Part shown: positions 32,677 through 44,500 of the stretch, in pieces
Layout of the letters: every line of letters begins with the position of its first letter
How positions within the stretch are numbered: position 1 is the first letter of the stretch
Source: Bacteroidota bacterium
GTDB taxonomy: Bacteria > Bacteroidota > Bacteroidia > B-17B0 > Aurantibacillaceae
Reading direction: 5' to 3'
Length of the DNA: 45,538 nt
NCBI GenBank assembly: GCA_013697245.1
Contig: JACCXH010000046.1
Span: forward strand, 1 to 45,538
The notes under the pieces: generated by a model
Told to the model about the DNA's origin: nothing
Databases searched by the model: none
Seen by the model: the letters and a program-made list of their open reading frames with translations, nothing else
Position numbers and translations under genes: made by a program

Positions 32677-32707
32677 AAAAAAGGCAAACATTATGTTTGC
32701 CTTTTTT
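32677..32707. terminator. Terminator after the DUF5670-like lipoprotein gene
   Basis: Arms AAAAAAGGCAAACA and TGTTTGCCTTTTTT with a TTA loop; works in both directions. It lies 23 nt after the minus-strand stop at 32730. Confidence 0.85.
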
Positions 32708-32729
32708 AATTTCTTTCTTTTAGAGTTCT

Positions 32730-33320
32730 TTAAATGACCCTTAATAACCATAAGATCAATAGTACAAGGAATATTACCGCAAGTAAGTGAAATGCTCCAC
32801 CTAAACCATAACCATCAAATAAAAAGCCGATCAGGTAAAGTATTAACACTACTAAAATAATAATCCATATTAAACTTAAAGCTTCACTGTCAGAGCTAGC
32901 ACTTAATCTCTTTTTTACTTCCTGAGTAAATAATTTGGAAGGAGTTACCTGTTCTAATTTTTTTAACATGAACTTTTTTGCTAAAACATTTGAGCTGGTT
33001 TTTTCTTTACGCACATCTGTACTATTTATACCAGAAGCTACAGGTTTTGAAGCTTCTGCCGTAACAACAGATGCATCCTGTTTTTTTAAGTTTATATTTT
33101 CACCTTCTGTTTTTTTAGCCGCGGCTTGTAATTGTTCAGTACTGTTATTTTTAACTGACGCTGTGGCCGGTTGACTTTTTACATCTCCTCTTTTATGGGA
33201 ATGACTTACATAGTACCCTTTATTGTATTTACGTTTGGTGATTGACATTTGTTTTCCGCATGAGGAAAAGATAAAAGAAGTGATAATGGTAAGAATAATA
33301 ATTCGTAATAGATTTTTCAT
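32730..33320 (-). CDS. Lipoprotein with C-terminal two-helix membrane domain (lmo0937/DUF5670-like)
   Basis: A 196-residue protein with a lipoprotein signal (FIFSSC, Cys21), a basic segment KRKYNKGYYVSHSHKRG, a low-complexity Ala/Lys/Ser linker, and two closely spaced hydrophobic segments at the C-terminus (IWIIILVVLILYLIGFLF and AFHLLAVIFLVLLILWLL) that resemble lmo0937/DUF5670 membrane proteins. A protein with both a lipid anchor and transmembrane helices is unusual. Likely envelope-stress related, but this is not shown. Confidence 0.7.
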   Translation of the reverse strand: MKNLLRIIILTIITSFIFSSCGKQMSITKRKYNKGYYVSHSHKRGDVKSQPATASVKNNSTEQLQAAAKKTEGENINLKKQDASVVTAEASKPVASGINSTDVRKEKTSSNVLAKKFMLKKLEQVTPSKLFTQEVKKRLSASSDSEALSLIWIIILVVLILYLIGFLFDGYGLGGAFHLLAVIFLVLLILWLLRVI

Positions 33321-33356
33321 ATTTTTTGTTTTTTTATTGTTTATATTTTTTATTGT

Positions 33357-33548
33357 TTATTTTTTTTCGAAAAGCAACTGACAATTTGCGCAAAACACAC
33401 AGGCGTCTTTTGTTTTGCTTGTGTGATTAAGAAAGATTAAAGTTCTGCATCGGGGACATTTTACTTTTTTGCTTAATAAAATGTGTTGTTTGATGGTGAA
33501 GATCTGTTGTTCTTGTTTTTTAATGAGTATGGATAATGCAGTTGACAT
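33357..33548 (-). CDS. Small putative zinc-ribbon protein
   Basis: A 63-residue frame with four regularly placed cysteines, CPRC and CVFCANC, in a typical zinc-ribbon layout, preceded by a helical N-terminus with IKKQEQQIFTIKQHI. The cysteine pattern makes it more than a random frame. It lies 36 nt upstream of the DUF5670-like lipoprotein on the same strand and may be co-transcribed. Confidence 0.45.
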   Translation of the reverse strand: MSTALSILIKKQEQQIFTIKQHILLSKKVKCPRCRTLIFLNHTSKTKDACVFCANCQLLFEKK

Positions 33549-33931
33549 AAACTATTTTGTAAATTTTTAATTAGGGTATTTAATGGGGTCTAACATAAAT
33601 GCTCAAATACTGTGCCAGTAATTTTTTCGTCTATGGTTGCATCATATCCATTGTTTTTAAAAGGAAGGAGGAGATGGATCTATTAAAATTGTTGCATTAT
33701 CCCGAGCAAGTCCTTTTTATAAATTCCGTCCCCTCCCTATATGATGAGTGAAAGATACTTTAATATAGGAAACGTTGTGCCAACCAAATAACCGCATTTT
33801 TTTATTTAATTCTAATAAAATTGAGAAATAAGCTTCCCCGTTTTGTGGTTATAAATGCCCAGTAGATAATTATAGCACGCTTTTTTTTTAATGGCAGTCG
33901 CTTTGCGGTTATACGATTAAAAAATTGAAAT
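33549..33931. other. Intergenic region without a recognised gene
   Basis: About 380 nt of AT-rich DNA between divergent genes. No convincing frame, tRNA or terminator is seen; it should hold the promoters for the zinc-ribbon/lipoprotein pair and for the PorE-like gene. Confidence 0.5.
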
Positions 33932-35998
33932 ATGAAAAAAATAATCCATCTATCAATAGCACTTTCGGCTCTTGTATTATTTTCCTGCTCTGAAGAAAAA
34001 AAACTGATCCGGAAAGCAAGCAGTGCGGTAGAAGTTTATGATTACGATAAAGCAATATCCTATTACGATCAGATACTTGCCAAAGACAGTAATAATTTTT
34101 ATGCGAACGCCGGCAAAGGTGTTGTGCTTTCAGAATACGTTGGAAAATACGACAAAGCTATTCCTTATCTTGAAAAAGCAATAAAGAAAAGCCCGGATAA
34201 AACTTCGATTAAAATAAATAACGATTTGGGGAAAAGTTATCACTATATCGGGAATTATCCTCGCGCATTATATTTTTATGCGAAAGCAACTAAAAATAAT
34301 AATGAAGATAATCCTGATTACGATATTTTTCTGGCTAAACGTATTTCAGACTGTAAATATGCTTTAGATCATCCGGAAGTGGCTTCGGCAGAATACCAAT
34401 CTGTAAAAAATGTTGGTTCGGTAATCAATACAGATATGCCTGAATACGGACCTGTTTATACTCACGGTGATCTGATATTTACTTCAAAAAGAAAAGATAC
34501 ACCAAAAGAGAAAAAAAATGGATTAGACAGAAGGTATTTTGAAAGCATGTATATGTCTGCCTATAATAATGGTACTTTTTCAACACCAAGAAGATTTACT
34601 ATTCCTGATCTTGGCGAAAAATCAAAATTCCGGAAAGGTGGAGAATCAGTTGTTTCTGCTTCGGCTGATGGCAACACCTTATATATATTCAGAGGTGGAA
34701 AATTATATGAAGCCAACATGAAGGATTCAACTAATGGTGAACATATTTTACCTAAAACAATTAACTTTTCATATTTACAAGGACACGCTTTTGTTTCGAA
34801 CGATGGAAGTATACTTTTATTTACCAGCGAATCGGAAAAAGGTAGGGGTGGAACAGATATTTATAAATCCGTTAAAGATAATAATGGAAAATGGTCGGAT
34901 CCACAATTATTGCCGTATTTTATTAATACAGACTATAATGAAGATGCACCCTTTTTAACAGAAGATGGTACCTTGTTCTTTGCATCAAATGGACTTCCGG
35001 GATATGGTGGCTATGATGTTTATAAAACTCATTTTGTAAATGGTCAGTGGACAGAACCTGAAAATTTAGGACAACCTATTAATACACCTGGCGATGATAT
35101 TTATTTCGCACTTAATCCTAACAGTTCAAAAGGATTTTATTCTTCCAGTAGAAAAGGTGGTTATGGCGATATGGATATTTACCATGTGCATTATGTTTCA
35201 AACGAAAGTCCAAATTGTAAATCAATAGATCCTTTACTGGTAATTAGCGCTACACAAAACCCTGCAAGTGAACTTGCTTATACTTTTTCAGTAAATATAC
35301 CTGAACAATATAAAAATAATGTTAGATCAATTAGTTGGAAAGTGAATGATGAGTTAATACCTCAAACTTCGCAAGAAGTTGAATATGCTTTTAATTCTAC
35401 AAATACCTATAAAGTATTTTCTAAAGTAATAGTTTACTGCGATACTTGTCCTGCATTAGTGGCTATGTGCGCTGAAAAAGAAATTATAGTTGGCCAACCT
35501 TTATTGGTAAATAATATTGAACCTGTAATAGAAGATAAGGAAGTTAAAAAGAATAAAATTGAAAACAATACACCTGCCGGTGAATTAAATAACGCACAGT
35601 TAAACGCAATTGGATGGAATACAACGCCTGATTACTTTGATTTTGGTAAATCTGAAATAAGAGGAGAGGGCAAGTCCATATTGGATCAAAACATTAATGT
35701 TTTAAAAAATAACAGAGAACTTACAGTAATAATAAACGGATATGCTGATTCTAGAGGCCCTGAATCGCTTAATATGACATTATCAGAAAAACGGGCCAAT
35801 TCTGTAAGGCAATACCTGATCAAAAATGGTATTTCAAAACGTAGAATAACAGGCGTAAATGCCTACGGCGAAAGTAAAATCGAGAACGGATGCACAGATA
35901 ATGTTACATGCAGCGAAGAACAGCATCAGGAAAACAGGAAAGTAACAGTTAAAGTCACCAATAACAGTAAATTAATAACAAGCGTTTCAATAGAATAA
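33932..35998 (+). CDS. PorE-like OmpA-family lipoprotein (TPR, beta-propeller, OmpA domain)
   Basis: A 688-residue lipoprotein (LFSC, Cys19). Order of domains: TPR repeats at about 30-140 (YDYDKAISYYDQILAKDSNN, GNYPRALYFYAKAT); a PD40-type propeller at about 165-430 with repeated phrases such as GRGGTDIYKS, GYGGYDVYKTHF and GYGDMDIYHVHY; a Cys-containing beta domain at 430-525; and an OmpA/MotB peptidoglycan-binding domain at 570-685 (NGYADSRGPESLNMTLSEKRA). This order matches PorE, a T9SS component that ties the secretion ring to peptidoglycan, and related OmpA proteins. Paralogues are common, so the PorE role is probable, not certain. Confidence 0.8.
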   Translation: MKKIIHLSIALSALVLFSCSEEKKLIRKASSAVEVYDYDKAISYYDQILAKDSNNFYANAGKGVVLSEYVGKYDKAIPYLEKAIKKSPDKTSIKINNDLGKSYHYIGNYPRALYFYAKATKNNNEDNPDYDIFLAKRISDCKYALDHPEVASAEYQSVKNVGSVINTDMPEYGPVYTHGDLIFTSKRKDTPKEKKNGLDRRYFESMYMSAYNNGTFSTPRRFTIPDLGEKSKFRKGGESVVSASADGNTLYIFRGGKLYEANMKDSTNGEHILPKTINFSYLQGHAFVSNDGSILLFTSESEKGRGGTDIYKSVKDNNGKWSDPQLLPYFINTDYNEDAPFLTEDGTLFFASNGLPGYGGYDVYKTHFVNGQWTEPENLGQPINTPGDDIYFALNPNSSKGFYSSSRKGGYGDMDIYHVHYVSNESPNCKSIDPLLVISATQNPASELAYTFSVNIPEQYKNNVRSISWKVNDELIPQTSQEVEYAFNSTNTYKVFSKVIVYCDTCPALVAMCAEKEIIVGQPLLVNNIEPVIEDKEVKKNKIENNTPAGELNNAQLNAIGWNTTPDYFDFGKSEIRGEGKSILDQNINVLKNNRELTVIINGYADSRGPESLNMTLSEKRANSVRQYLIKNGISKRRITGVNAYGESKIENGCTDNVTCSEEQHQENRKVTVKVTNNSKLITSVSIE

Positions 35999-36060
35999 CG
36001 ACTGGTATCAAATTTGATGTATTAATACGAATAAAATAATTAAACAAAAAAAAAGAAATT

Positions 36061-37209
36061 ATGAAAATTAAAGTTGATAAGAATAAAATAATTTATACCC
36101 TTGCTTTTTTTGTATGTGGTTTAGGCTCTACGTTCTCGCAAAACCTGGTGTCTAATACAACAATGGATGCTAAGTGTATTCCAACCGGATATGGCGAGAT
36201 CATTAAAACCGAATCATGGACAAATGCCAATGGTGGTACAGTTGATTTGTTTGATAAGAAAAAATCAAACAAATGTCATAAAGTAAACGCCATCCCTTCT
36301 AATTATATGGGATACCAACCGGCTACAGCAAGCGGAGAGAATTATGCAGGTATTATTGCATATTATGATGATGGGAGTAATAATAGCACTGATAGCGCAA
36401 ACAATGCAGTTTTACATTTAAAAGATGGGTATAAAAAATATTCAGAATATCTTCAAGGTGAATTAGCTGAACCATTAATTGCAGGTAAAACTTACCAGGT
36501 GTCTTTTAAAGTAAACTTAGCCGATAAAAGCGGAAGAGCAGTTTCTTGTTTAGGTGCTTTATTAACATCAACGAAAGTTGAGCAACAATCTAATTCATTT
36601 ATATCACAAAAGCCACAGTTTATCTCTCACAGGATCATTTCAGATTCATTGAATTGGGTAACTATGTATGGCGCATATATTGCAGCGGGTGGTGAAAAAT
36701 TTATAACCATTGGTTGCTTTAAAGATGAGAATTTTCAAGCCATAAAAACAGTAAAGCCATTGCAAAACGATTCAAGAAAAGCATATTATTATATTGCTGA
36801 TGTTTCTGTTGGGCCGTATGTAGCTAAACCTGATATGGACGCTGTTGTATTTGGAGTGGATTACGTTGAGTTAATGGATCTCCATTTTGATAACGCAAGC
36901 GCTACAATTGATCCAAAATTTTATAATGAATTAGATGAAGTTGCTTCGTGGATGGTTAAAAATCCGGGTTTAAGCTTTTTTATTGCCGGATATACTGATA
37001 AAACAGGATCAGACGTTATCAACGATCCGCTTTCAGTAGATCGCGCCAAAGCAGTAAAAAAATATTTAATAAGTAAAGGTGTGAAAGAAAGTAATCTTGT
37101 TACTGAAGGTTTTGGAAGTAGTAATCCATTGGTATACAAAACAAAAAGTCGTCGTAACAGACGGGTTGAAATATATTTATATACTTTAGATACTGTATCG
37201 AAACTATAA
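36061..37209 (+). CDS. OmpA-family protein with N-terminal jelly-roll-like domain
   Basis: A 382-residue exported protein. A signal peptide (to about residue 27, FSQNLVSN) precedes a beta-sandwich-like domain (30-260) with NLVSNTTMDAKCIPTGYGEI and YLQGELAEPLIAGKTYQVSF, a pattern of carbohydrate-binding-like jelly rolls. The C-terminal OmpA domain (about 275-378) has GYTDKTGSDVINDPLSVDRA and the peptidoglycan-binding Arg in RRNRRVEIYLY. It follows the PorE-like gene by 62 nt and is probably co-transcribed, giving two different peptidoglycan-anchored surface proteins. Confidence 0.8.
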   Translation: MKIKVDKNKIIYTLAFFVCGLGSTFSQNLVSNTTMDAKCIPTGYGEIIKTESWTNANGGTVDLFDKKKSNKCHKVNAIPSNYMGYQPATASGENYAGIIAYYDDGSNNSTDSANNAVLHLKDGYKKYSEYLQGELAEPLIAGKTYQVSFKVNLADKSGRAVSCLGALLTSTKVEQQSNSFISQKPQFISHRIISDSLNWVTMYGAYIAAGGEKFITIGCFKDENFQAIKTVKPLQNDSRKAYYYIADVSVGPYVAKPDMDAVVFGVDYVELMDLHFDNASATIDPKFYNELDEVASWMVKNPGLSFFIAGYTDKTGSDVINDPLSVDRAKAVKKYLISKGVKESNLVTEGFGSSNPLVYKTKSRRNRRVEIYLYTLDTVSKL

Positions 37210-37230
37210 TAACAAATTATTAATGTATCA

Positions 37231-37260
37231 GGCACATAAGTTTTACTTATGTGCCTTTTT
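37231..37260. terminator. Bidirectional terminator between OmpA and kinase genes
   Basis: Arms GGCACATAAGT (37231-37241) and ACTTATGTGCC (37245-37255) with a TTT loop and a T-run after it. Confidence 0.9.
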
Positions 37261-37266
37261 TGTTGA

Positions 37267-38520
37267 TTAATTAATTTGTATCGGCTTATTAACTATTGGT
37301 AACGAAACAATAAATGTAGATCCTTCGTCTAGCTTGCTGCGGGCTGAAATAAAACCATTATGCTGTTCTATTATTTTTTTGCAGATGGCAAGGCCAATGC
37401 CGGTACCTTCAAATTCGTTGTTAAAGTGTAAACGTTTAAAAATACTAAATATCTTTTCAGAATCTTTTTGATCGAACCCGATACCATTATCGGTAACATG
37501 GATCCGGCAATATTTTTCCTTTATATTGTTTTCGTTCTTATTTCTTTCAAAACTAATTTCCGAACTGATCCTGATAATTGGCTTTGCATTCTTTTTAGAA
37601 TATTTTAAAGAGTTGCTAATGAGATTATGAAAGAGCGAACGCATTAAACCGGGATTAATGATTAAAGAAGGTAATTTTTCTACTAATATTTTTGCTTCTT
37701 TCTCTTTTATGCTGATGTCCATCTCAGCAATAACTTCGTTTACAAGCGTATTTAAATTCGTTTCAACAAAAGAATCTTTATCAGCCACAATTTTAGATAA
37801 AGCAAGGATATCTTTTATAAGCATCCTCATGCGCTCGGCTGCGCTTTGTATACGGTTAATATACATATCCGCTTCTTCATCTAATTTGCTGGTGTATTTT
37901 GATGAAAGGCGATCGCTAAAAGTAATGATCTTGCGCAAAGGTTCTTGCAGATCATGCGAAGCCATAAAAGCAAAACGGTCTAATTCTTTATTGGCCGATT
38001 CGAGCCGCTCTATGTTTTGTAAAAGCTGGTGATTAAGTTCTTGTATCTTTTCTTCAGAAGCTTTTCTTTCACTTATCTCGGACTCAAGACTTTTATTAAT
38101 TGATTTTAAAGTTTGTTCTTGCATTAATAATTTATGGTTCTTTTTATAGAGATCAATGAACACGCCAACTTTCGCTCTTAAAAGATCTGAATTAATAGGC
38201 TTATAAATATAATCCACCGCGCCACTTCTATAGCCTTTAAAGATATTCTCATCGCCAAAATTATTGGCTGTGATAAAGATGATAGGAATATGTTTTAGTT
38301 TTTCGCGTTCATAGATCAGGCCAGCAGTCTCAAAACCATTCAGGTTGGGCATTTTAACATCCATTAATATTAAAGCAAAATCAAATTCTGTCAATAATAT
38401 TTTAAGCGCCTGCCTTCCGGAATTTGCTTTTACGAAATGGTAACCGTCGGTACCCAGAATCGCTTCTATTGACATTAAATTGTCTTCGCGATCGTCGACA
38501 AGTAATATTTTAGGAGGCAT
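37267..38520 (-). CDS. REC-histidine kinase (receiver at the N-terminus)
   Basis: A 417-residue soluble sensor-type protein. Residues 1-120 are a receiver domain with Asp54 in ILMDVKMPN and the conserved Lys in YKPIN. A coiled coil (125-180) leads to a HisKA domain with His189 in ASHDLQEPLRK and an HATPase domain with N box (HNLISNSLKYS), G1 (DNGIGFD) and G2 (GTGIGLAI). It has no transmembrane segment. The gene starts 27 nt after the poly-HAMP kinase stop, so its receiver may take phosphate from that protein. Confidence 0.9.
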   Translation of the reverse strand: MPPKILLVDDREDNLMSIEAILGTDGYHFVKANSGRQALKILLTEFDFALILMDVKMPNLNGFETAGLIYEREKLKHIPIIFITANNFGDENIFKGYRSGAVDYIYKPINSDLLRAKVGVFIDLYKKNHKLLMQEQTLKSINKSLESEISERKASEEKIQELNHQLLQNIERLESANKELDRFAFMASHDLQEPLRKIITFSDRLSSKYTSKLDEEADMYINRIQSAAERMRMLIKDILALSKIVADKDSFVETNLNTLVNEVIAEMDISIKEKEAKILVEKLPSLIINPGLMRSLFHNLISNSLKYSKKNAKPIIRISSEISFERNKNENNIKEKYCRIHVTDNGIGFDQKDSEKIFSIFKRLHFNNEFEGTGIGLAICKKIIEQHNGFISARSKLDEGSTFIVSLPIVNKPIQIN

Positions 38521-38547
38521 AATTTTTATTTAACGTTTTTACAAATA

Positions 38548-41500
38548 CTATTTATAGAACCAAATACGCATTAATGATAACAACTGATCAATTTTTAAAG
38601 GCTTTGTAATATAGTCAGATGCGCCTGCTTCAATACATTTTTGTCTATCACCTTTCATCGCTTTTGCTGTTACAGCTATAATAGGTAAGGTGCTGTTTTT
38701 ATGTTCACGACGGATCTTCTGTGTAGTTTCATATCCATCCATCTCTGGCATCATAATATCCATTAACACCATATCGATCTTTGGATTTTCGTTGAGAATG
38801 TTAATTGCTTCTTTACCGGATTCAGCAGTAATGGCGTTAATATTCAAACGTTCAAATACAGTTGTTAAGGCAAATAGATTTCTAACATCATCATCCACTA
38901 CCAAAATATTTTTACCGGTAAGAATATCTTCTTTCATTCGGATATTCTCAATTATTTTCTTTTTCTCCGGGGCTAATTCTTTGTGGTTGACATGCAAATG
39001 CAGAACGGTTTCTTCTAATAAGTATTCGATAGAATTTACACCTTTTGCAACAACCGTATTTGAATTATTGTTTATCTGTTGCATTTCCGGCTGTGTAAAA
39101 TCTTTAGCAGAATAAACAATTAGTGGAGTTATTTTTTTCTTTATCTCCGTTACCTTCGAAAGTAATTCTTTACCGGATATATCCGGTAAAGTATAGTCAA
39201 GGATGATACAATCATAATCTGTGCTGCCAATTAATTTTAGAGCTTTTTTACCGGTAGAAGCAATTGTGACTTCCAGCTTATCTCCTTGTAAAACTTTTAC
39301 TATCTGGGATGAATCTATTTCATTATCCTCTACTACTAAAACATGTTTTGTTTCTTTTTCATTAAACGTAATAATGTCTTTGAACAAATCGTTAAGAGCT
39401 TCATTCTCTAAGGGTTTTAATAAGAAACTTCTTGCGCCTCGTTTTAAAGCAAGATTTTTATTTTCTTCACCGGAGATCAGATGAATTGGAATGTGTCGGT
39501 AACTCAGATCATTCCTTAAAAGATCTAAAACTTTCCAACCGCTTGTATCAGGCAGTTTAACATCAAGCGTAATAGCAATAGGCATAAAGCGGTTAATAAA
39601 ATCAAAAACTTCAATGTAACTTACAGCTACGATCGCTTTCATGCCATTAGCATGCGCTTTTTCGATCAATATTTTTCCAAAGCGAAGATCATCTTCTACA
39701 ACCAAAATAACTTTATCGCTTGGTTGAATATTTGATCGGTCATCACCGGTTTCATTGATCATCTCATTAATGTTCAATTTTTTTGATTCCTCTGTTGTGA
39801 TATTTAATGAGTTTAATAATTTATCAAGGTTTTGATTCTCATCTGCCATCTGCAATTGCTTGTAAGCCGGGTTGCCCGCAGTTTCAATGGTTACAAGGCC
39901 ATGAACATTTTCAATTGGAAGGAATAATGTAAATGTACTTCCTCTGCCCGGTAAACTTTCCAGTTCAATTGTTCCGCCTAATAGTTCTGCCAAACCACGG
40001 CTAATGGAAAGACCTAAACCTGTTCCACCATATTTACGACTGGTTGATCCCTCTGCCTGCTGAAAGGCTTCAAAAATAATATTTTGTTTTTCTTGTGGAA
40101 TTCCTATACCGGTATCAATGATCGAAAATGCAACCACTCTTTTAGCATTGTCCAAACTGGCCATCATGCCTTGCTTCCAGCTTTTTCCTTCAGAGATCCT
40201 AAGTTTAACTTCTCCTTTTTCGGTAAATTTAAACGAGTTAGATAATAAGTTTTTTAAGATCTGGTTCAAACGCTGAAGATCGGTTTCCATCATATCAGGA
40301 AGCGCATTTTCTGTTTCGATAGAGAACTTAAGTTGTTTTGCTTCTGAAATTGGTTTGAAAGTAGTTTCTACAAACGAAGCGATCTCGGTAAAGCGCACTG
40401 TTGAAAAGTTCGCGGAAATAAATCCTGATTCGATCTTCGATAAATCAAGAATATCATTGATCAATTGAATTAAGTCATCACCGCAAGAGTGAATTGTTTT
40501 TGCATAACGCACTTGTTTATCATTCAGGTTTCCTTCTGCATTTTCATATAATTGCTGCGCCAGAATTAATAATGAGTTTAATGGTGTACGTAACTCATGC
40601 GACATATTTGCAAGGAACTCTGATTTGTATTTTGAAGTAAGTGTTAATTGTTCTGCTTTTTCTTCTAACGAACGACGGGCTTCTTCCACCTCTTTATTTT
40701 TTGCTTCCACTTCGTCTTTTTGTTTTACAAGTAATAACGCTTTATCCTGTAATTCGTCATTGGTCCTTCTTAACTCTTCTTGTTGAATTTTTAATTCACC
40801 TGCTAACGATTGTGATTGTGCCAATAATTCTTCTGTTCTTGAGTTGGTCTCGATCGTATTTAACACGATACCGATACTTTCTGTTAACTGACTTAAAAAA
40901 TCCAAATGAGTAATACTAAATGTATCCAACGATGCTAATTCAATAACGGCTTTCACATCGTTCTCAAATAACACAGGTAAAATAATAAGGTTTAATGGTT
41001 GTGTTTTTCCAAGCGATGAATTAATTTTAATATAATCGCCCGGTACGTTATTTAATAAGATCCTTTCTTTCTCAAATGCACATTGTCCTACTAATCCTTC
41101 ACCAATGGCAAATTCTGTTGGAATTCCTTTTGTAGTTTTATAGGCATAAGAAGCAAATAATTTTAGTTTAGTGCTTTGAGTTTCATCATCTTGTTTTAAA
41201 ATATAGAATGAACCGTAGTGAGCCGTTACCACTTGTGCTAACTCAGAAAGTATACGTTGTGTTACTGTATTAAGATCTTTTTGACCTTGTAACATTTGCG
41301 TGAACTTGGCAAGATTTGATTTTAACCAATCTTGTTCTTGGTTACGTAAAGTTGTTTCGCGTAAGTTAGCGATCATTTGATTGATCGTATCTTTTAAGGC
41401 TTCCACTTCACCTTTTGCATCAACACGAATGTTACGGGTTAAGTCACCTTTAGTTACCGCAGATGCCACTTCAGAAATAGAACGTACTTGTGTAGTTAAG

Positions 41501-44500
41501 TTCTCTGCTAATTGATTTACATTCTCTGTTAAGTTCTTCCAGATACCGGAAGCGCCCGGTACAGATGCTTGCCCGCCCAAGCGGCCTTCAACGCCCACCT
41601 CACGTGCAACGTTAGTTACCTGGTCAGCAAACACAGCTAATGTATCGATCATTTCGTTGATCGTTTCTGTTAATTGTGCCACTTCACCTTTTGCATCGAT
41701 CGATAATTTTTGACGTAAGTTTCCGGTTGCAACAGATGTTACCACTTTTGCAATACCACGTACTTGTGATGTTAAGTTAGAACCCATCATGTTCACAGAA
41801 TCGGTAAGATCTTTCCATGTTCCGGCAACACCTTTTACTTCAGCTTGCCCGCCCAGTTTTCCTTCTGTTCCTACTTCTCTTGCTACACGCGTTACTTCGA
41901 ATGCAAAAGAATTTAATTGTTCTACCATGGTGTTGATGGTATTTTTAAGATCAAGAATTTCTCCCTTCACATCAATTGCAACTGTTTTAGATAAGTTACC
42001 CGATGCTACTGCTTTTGTTACCTCTGCAATGTTACGCACTTGTGCAGTTAAATTACTTGTCATTTGATTTACAGAATCGGTCAAATCTTTCCATGTTCCT
42101 GCAACGCCCGGTACAAAGGCTTGTCCGCCAAGTTTACCATCTGTTCCAACTTCACGGGCCACGCGCGTTACTTCAGAAGCAAAGGCACGTAACTGATCCA
42201 CCATGGTATTTAATGTTTCTTTTAATTGTAAGATCTCTCCGCGAACGTCAACCGTAATTTTTTTAGACATGTCGCCATTTGCCACGGCAATTGCCACTTC
42301 GGCAATGTTACGTACTTGCGATGTTAAGTTACCTGCCATTTGATTTACCGAATCGGTTAGATCTTTCCAAGTTCCGGCAACCCCTGGTACGTTTGCTTGT
42401 CCGCCTAATTTTCCTTCAGTACCAACTTCACGGGCCACACGCGTTACTTCTGATGCGAAGCCACGTAACTGATCCACCATGGTGTTGATCGTATTCTTTA
42501 ATTCAAGGATCTCACCTTTAACGTCAACGCCGATCTTACGACTTAAGTCACCGTTTGCCACTGCAGTTGTTACCTCTGCAATATTACGCACTTGTGATGT
42601 TAAGTTAGAGGCCATTTTATTTACAGAGTCTGTTAAGTCTTTCCATGTTCCACCAACACCCGGTACATCGGCTTGCCCGCCTAATTTTCCTTCGCTACCA
42701 ACTTCACGGGCTACACGTGTTACTTCTGAACCGAATGAGTTCAACTGATCCACCATGGTATTAATTGTATTTTTTAATTCTAATATTTCTCCTTTCACAT
42801 CCACCGTAATTTTACGAGACAAATCACCTTTGGCAACAGCCGTTGTTACCTCTGCAATGTTACGCACCTGGCCGGTTAAGTTAGAGGCCATTTGATTTAC
42901 AGAATCTGTTAAGTCTTTCCACACACCTCCCACACCTTCAACCGTAGCTTGTCCGCCTAATTTTCCTTCACTACCAACTTCCCTTGCAACACGAGTTACT
43001 TCTGAACCAAAAGAGTTCAGCTGATCCACCATGGTATTAATTGTATTTTTTAATTCTAAAATTTCTCCTTTAACGTCCACCGTAATTTTACGACTTAAGT
43101 CACCATTAGCAACCGCAGTTGTTACCTCTGCAATGTTACGTACCTGCGATGTTAAGTTAGAACCCATTTGATTTACCGAATCAGTCAAATCTTTCCATGT
43201 TCCGCCAACACCGGTTACTTTCGCTTGTCCACCTAATTTTCCTTCTGTTCCTACTTCGAGTGCCACACGTGTTACTTCAGATGCGAATGAATTTAATTGA
43301 TCCACCATGGTATTAATGGTTTTTTTTAATTCTAAAATTTCACCTTTCACATCCACTGTAATTTTACGTGATAAGTCGCCACGGGCAACCGCAGTTGTTA
43401 CCTCTGCAATGTTACGCACCTGTGCAGTTAAGTTAGAACCCATTTGATTTACCGAATCAGTCAAATCTTTCCATACTCCACCAACACCTTTTACAGTTGC
43501 TTGTCCTCCTAATTTTCCTTCGCTACCAACTTCGCGGGCCACGCGTGTTACTTCAGATGCAAATGAATTTAATTGATCCACCATGGTATTGATGGTATTT
43601 TTTAATTCTAAGATCTCTCCTTTAACGTCCACCGTAATTTTACGAGATAAGTCACCTTTAGCAACCGCAGTTGTTACTTCTGCAATATTTCTTACTTGTC
43701 CGGTTAAGTTAGATCCCATTTGATTTACTGAATCTGTAAGATCTTTCCAAACACCACCAACACCTTCAACGGTTGCCTGTCCTCCTAATTTTCCTTCGCT
43801 ACCAACTTCACGTGCCACACGCGTTACTTCTGAACCAAATGAGTTCAGCTGATCCACCATCGTATTAATTGTATTTTTTAATTCTAAGATCTCTCCTTTA
43901 ACGTCCACCGTAATTTTACGACTTAAGTCACCTTTCGCCACTGCCGTTGTTACTTCTGCAATATTACGTACCTGTGCGGTTAAGTTAGAACCCATTTGAT
44001 TTACAGAGTCAGTCAAATCTTTCCATGTTCCTGCAACGCCTTTTACTTGTGCTTGTCCGCCCAATTTACCCTCTGTTCCTACCTCCAAAGCAACACGGGT
44101 TACTTCAGATGAGAAAGAGTTCAATTGATCCACCATGGTATTGATGGTGTTTTTTAATTCAAGAATTTCACCTTTAACGTCAACTGTAATTTTTTTAGAT
44201 AAATCTCCTTTTGCCACCGCGGTTGTTACCTCTGCAATGTTACGCACCTGTGCTGTTAAGTTAGAACCCATTTGATTTACAGAGTCGGTCAAATCTTTCC
44301 ATACACCGGCAACACCTTTTACTTTTGCCTGTCCTCCTAATTTACCTTCAGAACCTACCTCACGGGCCACACGCGTAACCTCCATTGAGAAGAGGTTTAG
44401 CTGTTTCACCATGTCGTTTACTTCTTTGGCAATACGCGCGAACTCGCCTTGTAAAGCATGATCACCTATTTTTTCTGACATCTGTTGCGACAAATTCCCT

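Noticed and set aside
41533-44292. CRISPR array
   Set aside because: The 276-bp repeats are in-frame coding units without unique spacers.
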